Positions 61,237 through 64,000 of a stretch of 64,000 nucleotides of DNA are shown here, piece by piece. Every line of letters starts with the position of its first letter. Position 1 is the first letter of the stretch. The stretch spans positions 245,189 through 309,188 of the forward strand of contig CALUQR010000003.1 of NCBI GenBank assembly GCA_944322965.1, given 5' to 3'. The position numbers and the translations under genes are program-made. The notes under the pieces were generated by a model. The model saw only the letters and a list, made by a program, of their open reading frames with translations. It did no database searches and had not been told where the DNA came from. The stretch is from Vulcanimicrobiota bacterium (GTDB lineage: Bacteria; Vulcanimicrobiota; Xenobia; Xenobiales; Xenobiaceae).

Positions 61237-62454
61237 TTAGAACTTATCGACTAAGGAATAGACGGGTAAGAAGACCGCTAAGAGTACGTAACCTACGACC
61301 ATACCCATGAAGAAGATCATCAAGGGCTCTAACATGGCGGTCATAGCCTCTAAGACGTGCTCTACTTCCATATCGTAGAAGTCGGCCAACTTTTCTAACA
61401 AGGTAGGCAAGTTACCCGTCTCCTCACCGACGGCGACCATCTGGTAGAGCATGGGCGGGAAGAGCGCGTTATCCTTCAAAGGCTCTGAGAGACGCATACC
61501 CTCTTTCAGACCCATCTGGACCTCTAAGAGCACGTCGCCGATGACCGTATTACCTACCGCCTTACTGACGATCTCCAAAGAGTGGATGACCGGCACGCCG
61601 CTAGAGAGCAGAGTACTCATGGTGCGGCAAAAACGGGAGAGAGCCACCTTGTGGATGACGGGACCGATCAGCGGGGCTTTGAGCAACATATCGTCGTAGA
61701 CTCGGCGCCCCTTCTCCGTATTGATATACTGGCGGATACAGTAGACGGTAAAGATGACTACTACGATACTCACCGCCACTACCACCGGGTTAGTAGCCAT
61801 CTTGGTGACCCAGATCAAGCTGCGCGTAATGGCCGGCAATTGGACGTCGATACCCTCAAAGAGAGCTACGAAGGTGGGGAAGACGTAGTTGACCAGGATG
61901 AAGGTTACCAAACAGCAGGCCCCAAAGACGACCATAGGATAAGTAGTAGCCGAGGAGATCTTGGCCCGCAAGCGCACCTCGCGCTCTAAGAGGGTGGCCA
62001 GACGCTCCATAATCTCGCCCATAGCGCCCGACATCTCGCCCGCTCGCACCATCGCGATGTAAAGGTGGTCGAAGACGGAAGGGTGCTTACTCATCGACTT
62101 GGCTAAGGTGTAACCCATGCGAATATCGTCATGGACCTCGCGCACCGCCCTACTTAAGGGGCCGTTCATCGTCTGGCGGCTCAAACCGTCCAGACTGCGC
62201 ACCGTGGAGATACCGGAGTTAAAGAGCACCGCAAATTGGCGGGTAAAGATAGCCAAAGAGTAGAGATCGGCCCGCTCGAAGCGCTGGGTCATATCTTTGA
62301 AGATCCGCGTAGGGTCGCGCCGCTCTTTGATGCGGGTGACCGTGTAGCGGATGTTGCGCAAGTCGCGAATTACAGACTGTTCATCTGGAGCCTCGACAGT
62401 TCCATCGACACTGCGCCCTCTAGAGTCTACCGCTGTATAATCGAAGATCGGCAT
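61237..62454 (-). CDS. pilC: Type IV pilus / type II secretion inner-membrane protein PilC
   Basis: 405 residues, normal for PilC/GspF. N-terminal PIFDYTAVDSRGR..DGTVEAPDEQSV. Two T2SSF domains (about 68-190 and 270-395) each with a cytoplasmic helix bundle, FTRQFAVLFNSGI and FCRTMSTLLSSGVPVIHSLE, and three membrane helices near 170-195, 215-240 and 375-400. The motif GEETGNLPTLLEKLADFY is typical. It anchors the assembly ATPase for pili or secretion; no other pilus gene is in the window. With comM present, a role in DNA uptake is possible. Confidence 0.92.
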   Translation of the reverse strand: MPIFDYTAVDSRGRSVDGTVEAPDEQSVIRDLRNIRYTVTRIKERRDPTRIFKDMTQRFERADLYSLAIFTRQFAVLFNSGISTVRSLDGLSRQTMNGPLSRAVREVHDDIRMGYTLAKSMSKHPSVFDHLYIAMVRAGEMSGAMGEIMERLATLLEREVRLRAKISSATTYPMVVFGACCLVTFILVNYVFPTFVALFEGIDVQLPAITRSLIWVTKMATNPVVVAVSIVVVIFTVYCIRQYINTEKGRRVYDDMLLKAPLIGPVIHKVALSRFCRTMSTLLSSGVPVIHSLEIVSKAVGNTVIGDVLLEVQMGLKEGMRLSEPLKDNALFPPMLYQMVAVGEETGNLPTLLEKLADFYDMEVEHVLEAMTAMLEPLMIFFMGMVVGYVLLAVFLPVYSLVDKF

Positions 62455-62561
62455 CGCCCTGACTACTCTCCCACTCTCTGGATCGCCAACCTCTATGAGG
62501 CCAGCCTACTGATCTTCCCCTTTTTCTACGCTGCAGTAAGTTTTCCTAGTATCAACTAGCA

Positions 62562-62620
62562 TTGCTAGCCGCCTGGCGGCGGATAGCAATGCGGAATTCG
62601 GAATGCGTAATGCGGAATTA
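62562..62620 (+). repeat. Repeat unit A: hairpin plus 33-nt heptad element
   Basis: ATTGCTAGCCGCC/GGCGGATAGCAAT forms a 13-bp stem with one mismatch (62562-62591). It overlaps the 33-nt element at 62588-62620: four heptads ATKCGKA followed by ATTA, preceded by A. A conserved flank of about 60 nt follows, which runs into the start of the GNAT gene. Confidence 0.85.
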
Positions 62621-62667
62621 AGTTTCTGCTTGTTAGTGACTTAGCGGATCCAGGAATAACTTGGCCT

Positions 62668-63240
62668 GTGAAAGAATTGCTGGAGACTTTGTACCCTCTT
62701 TCCCCAGCTACTATCTCACTCTATGAGGACTTTTTCATCTTGAGACTAGAGATCTTACCCCTCGCCCCTCGACATTTAGAGAGTATGGCCCAGATCTTCC
62801 TGGACGCCTTCCGCGAAGAGCCCTGGAATGATAACTGGGAGGACCCCGCCCAACTCCGACGCTATTTAAATAGCTTCTTTGAGTCCCCCCACAACCTAGC
62901 CCTGGGCCTCTTCGACGGCGAAAAACTGCTCGGCCTCGCCTTAGGCCACCTCAAATACTGGTTTACCGGCACGGAACTGATAGTAGATGAGTTCTGCCTC
63001 CACCCCCATTACCAAGGCCACGGACGCGGCGCCGCCTTTATGCAGCTACTCCAAAATTACCTCCAAGAGCGTCATATTACCCACATCCTCCTCATCACCG
63101 ACCGCCAAGCCCCAGCCCTCAACTTCTACCGCAAACAAGGCTTCCAAGAGGTCCCCAACTCCATACTTTTGGAACGGAAAACAGACAAATCTAATTCGGA
63201 ATGCTTAATTCGTAATTCGGAATTATATGGCTCTTGTTAA
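62668..63240 (+). CDS. GNAT family N-acetyltransferase
   Basis: 190 residues from GTG 62668. Residues about 25-170 form the GNAT fold: LRLEILPLAPRHLESMAQIFLDAFREEPW, then DEFCLHPHYQGHGRGAAFMQLL (acetyl-CoA loop with Gly-rich QGHGRG), and APALNFYRKQGFQE. Substrate unknown. The GTG start lies in the conserved flank of repeat unit A, and the last about 16 residues (SNSECLIRNSELYGSC) are encoded by repeat unit B, so both ends have been reshaped by repeats. A TTG at 62740 might be the original start. Confidence 0.82.
   Translation: MKELLETLYPLSPATISLYEDFFILRLEILPLAPRHLESMAQIFLDAFREEPWNDNWEDPAQLRRYLNSFFESPHNLALGLFDGEKLLGLALGHLKYWFTGTELIVDEFCLHPHYQGHGRGAAFMQLLQNYLQERHITHILLITDRQAPALNFYRKQGFQEVPNSILLERKTDKSNSECLIRNSELYGSC
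63193..63225 (+). repeat. Repeat unit B: 33-nt heptad element
   Basis: Four heptads plus ATTA, matching unit A at 25 or more positions. It forms the 3' coding end of the GNAT gene. The same flank (TTGTTAATGGCTTCGCAGAT, then TAGCTGAG) follows it. Confidence 0.85.
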
Positions 63241-63308
63241 TGGCTTCGCAGATCCGAAAATAGCTGAGCACACGGGAAAATCGCTGGCAGTTTCACTGCC
63301 TTTAGTCT

Positions 63309-63341
63309 AATTCGGAATGCGCAATGCGTAATTCGGAATTA
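63309..63341 (+). repeat. Repeat unit C: 33-nt heptad element
   Basis: Exactly 33 nt in the A(ATKCGKA)4ATTA pattern with one variant heptad. The conserved flank with GCAGATCCGGGAATAGCTGA follows. Confidence 0.85.
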
Positions 63342-63400
63342 AACGACTCTTTCTAATGGCTTAGCAGATCCGGGAATAGCTGAGCCTATGGGAGAATCGC

Positions 63401-63459
63401 GCTAGCCGCCGGGACGGCGGCTTAGCAATGCGGAATGCTTAATGCGTAGTTCGGAATTA
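63401..63459 (+). repeat. Repeat unit D: hairpin plus 33-nt heptad element
   Basis: GCTAGCCGCC/GGCGGCTTAGC (63401-63426, near-perfect stem) is directly followed by the 33-nt element 63427-63459, as in unit A. The conserved flank (GCAGATCCGAAGATAACGAA) follows. Confidence 0.85.
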
Positions 63460-63746
63460 AATGGCGCTTGTTAGTGGCTTGGCAGATCCGAAGATAACGA
63501 AGCTTAGGGGGAGAATCGAGCTGAATGCTTCTGCGCCCAGTTCTTAGCCTTGTGCTCTGTTCCTCCGATAGAGGTCTTTAGGACGCTTGTCCAATTGGCG
63601 CGGACCGCGTGCCGCACACCAAGACGATTTTCTCCCCAGCTAAGCCCCATCGGAACCAGTCAGCAACTAACTCACTGCCGTCTCGCTCCTACCCCATCGC
63701 CAAAACTAAAGTTAAAGCAACGCCCCACTTTTCGCCGCGTTCCCCC

Positions 63747-63779
63747 TAATTACGCATTCCGAATTCCTAATTCCGAATT
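63747..63779 (-). repeat. Repeat unit E: inverted 33-nt heptad element
   Basis: The reverse complement of the element, 33 nt, reads A(ATTCGGA)(ATTAGGA)(ATTCGGA)(ATGCGTA)ATTA. Preceded on the plus strand by CGCCGCGTTCCCCC. Confidence 0.8.
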
Positions 63780-63805
63780 AACCCTCGCCCCCCGCCGCGT
63801 CCCCC

Positions 63806-63838
63806 CAATTCCGCATTACGCACTCCGAATTACGCATT
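63806..63838 (-). repeat. Repeat unit F: inverted 33-nt heptad element
   Basis: Reverse complement gives four heptads plus ATTG at the end, 33 nt. Preceded on the plus strand by CGCCGCGTCCCCCC, as for unit E, so E and F share a flank of their own. Confidence 0.8.
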
Positions 63839-63849
63839 GTCCCTTCCCC

Positions 63850-63882
63850 CAATTCCTAATTACGAATTACGCATTCCGCATT
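63850..63882 (-). repeat. Repeat unit G: inverted 33-nt heptad element
   Basis: Reverse complement gives four heptads plus ATTG, 33 nt. Its plus-strand end overlaps by 2 nt the start of the long terminator stem beside the rRNA operon. Confidence 0.8.
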
Positions 63883-63936
63883 TTCTATCAAAATAGCCCT
63901 GCCATCTTATGATGGCAGGGCTATTTTGATAGAAAA
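63881..63936. terminator. Long terminator stem of the rRNA operon
   Basis: A perfect 26-bp inverted repeat (63881-63906 with 63911-63936) with loop TTAT. The inner GC-rich part GCCCTGCCATC/GATGGCAGGGC is followed by TATTTTGAT in either direction, so it can act as an intrinsic terminator both ways. It lies 5 nt past the 5S rRNA 3' end, on the minus-strand transcript. Confidence 0.88.
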
Positions 63937-63941
63937 ATTAT

Positions 63942-64000
63942 TCCGGCGGTTTCCTACTCTCCCACCCCGTTGCCAGGGCAGTACCATCGGCGTTACTGAG
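63942..64000 (-). rRNA. rrf: 5S ribosomal RNA, 3' part
   Basis: The minus strand reads CGCCGATGGTACTGCC, then GGGTGGGAGAGTAGGAAACC and GCCGG, the conserved 3' half of bacterial 5S rRNA (loop E, helices IV and V, and helix I). The 5' part lies past the window end. An rRNA operon therefore runs into the window from the right on the minus strand. Confidence 0.93.

Larger units (their letters stand above)
63241..63880. other. Repeat-rich non-coding region before the rRNA operon
   Basis: About 640 nt with no gene I can support. It carries repeat units C and D and part of the flanks in plus orientation, then about 190 nt of unique GC-rich sequence (63540-63730), then three inverted units E-G separated by GCCGCGT and CCCCC-rich spacers. 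The only long frame here (63550-63912) is translated repeat and has no ribosome site. Confidence 0.75.

Noticed and set aside
62562..63882. CRISPR array
   Set aside because: Units are 33 nt but are unevenly spaced, in both orientations, with conserved rather than unique flanks, internally repetitive, and no cas gene is near.
63550..63912. 120-residue frame in the repeat region
   Set aside because: It has no ribosome site and translates repeats E-G (NYAFRIPNSEL-type strings); it also runs into the terminator stem.

Overview
The window is one stretch of a bacterial chromosome, densely packed and GC-rich, with genes on both strands. It reads like a diderm from the Firmicutes-related (Terrabacteria) side. 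Outer-membrane signs are a 16-stranded-type porin ending in Phe and an MsbA-like exporter. Firmicutes-like content includes LCP, FakA/DegV, DUF4127, the rpsF-ssb-rpsR-rplI-dnaB block and a catalytic ferredoxin:thioredoxin reductase subunit. UUA leucine codons are conspicuous for such GC-rich DNA. I cannot place it below phylum level; Negativicutes-, Synergistota-, Vampirovibrionia- or Riflebacteria-like lineages are all possible.

Layout. 1-400: tRNA-Trp with its own promoter and terminator. 400-8.3 kb: a LexA-like regulator without cleavage residues, two related lipoproteins, the PreT/PreA dihydropyrimidine dehydrogenase pair and an LCP cell-wall ligase. 8.4-12 kb: rsmA and the fatty-acid kinase pair FakA/DegV. 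12-15.3 kb: a large carbamoyltransferase-like/SGNH fusion preceded by a tiny SxtJ-like membrane protein found only by reading the gap. 15.5-20.5 kb: comM, an ABC exporter, an exonuclease-BRCT protein and a HAMP-only membrane protein. 20.5-26.3 kb: potassium uptake genes trkA and trkH, a beta-propeller protein and a decayed second trkH. 26.4-28.5 kb: DUF4127 and a YedF-like protein. 28.5-31.8 kb: dnaB, rplI, rpsR, ssb, rpsF. 31.9-37.7 kb: selD, porin, threonine synthase and hypotheticals. 37.7-42.7 kb: orphan DNA methyltransferase, M16 protease, and an exported OB-like protein next to FTR. 42.7-48.5 kb: a receiver-Ser/Thr kinase fusion divergent from a sensor histidine kinase, then a putative ADP-ribosyltransferase toxin with a small downstream ORF. 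48.5-54 kb: M42 aminopeptidase and xseA-xseB-ispA-dxs, where the dxs product looks catalytically dead. 54-62.5 kb: two EamA transporters, glycosyltransferase, AIM24 protein, prfC, pilC. 62.5-64 kb: a GNAT gene embedded in a family of 33-nt heptad repeats, then a strong terminator and the 3' end of 5S rRNA (rRNA operon on the minus strand).

The most interesting points are: (1) the ADP-ribosyltransferase with a complete R / STS / ExE signature; (2) seven copies of an exactly 33-nt element built of four heptads plus ATTA, in two orientations, partly attached to a hairpin and a conserved flank; (3) three proteins in normal genomic positions that have lost catalytic residues (LexA, DXS, carbamoyltransferase); (4) the carbamoyltransferase-TM-SGNH fusion with its overlapping 58-residue partner; and (5) decaying or interrupted paralogues (trkH2, the lipoprotein with an in-frame amber codon). 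All family assignments come from reading motifs by eye; no searches were run.
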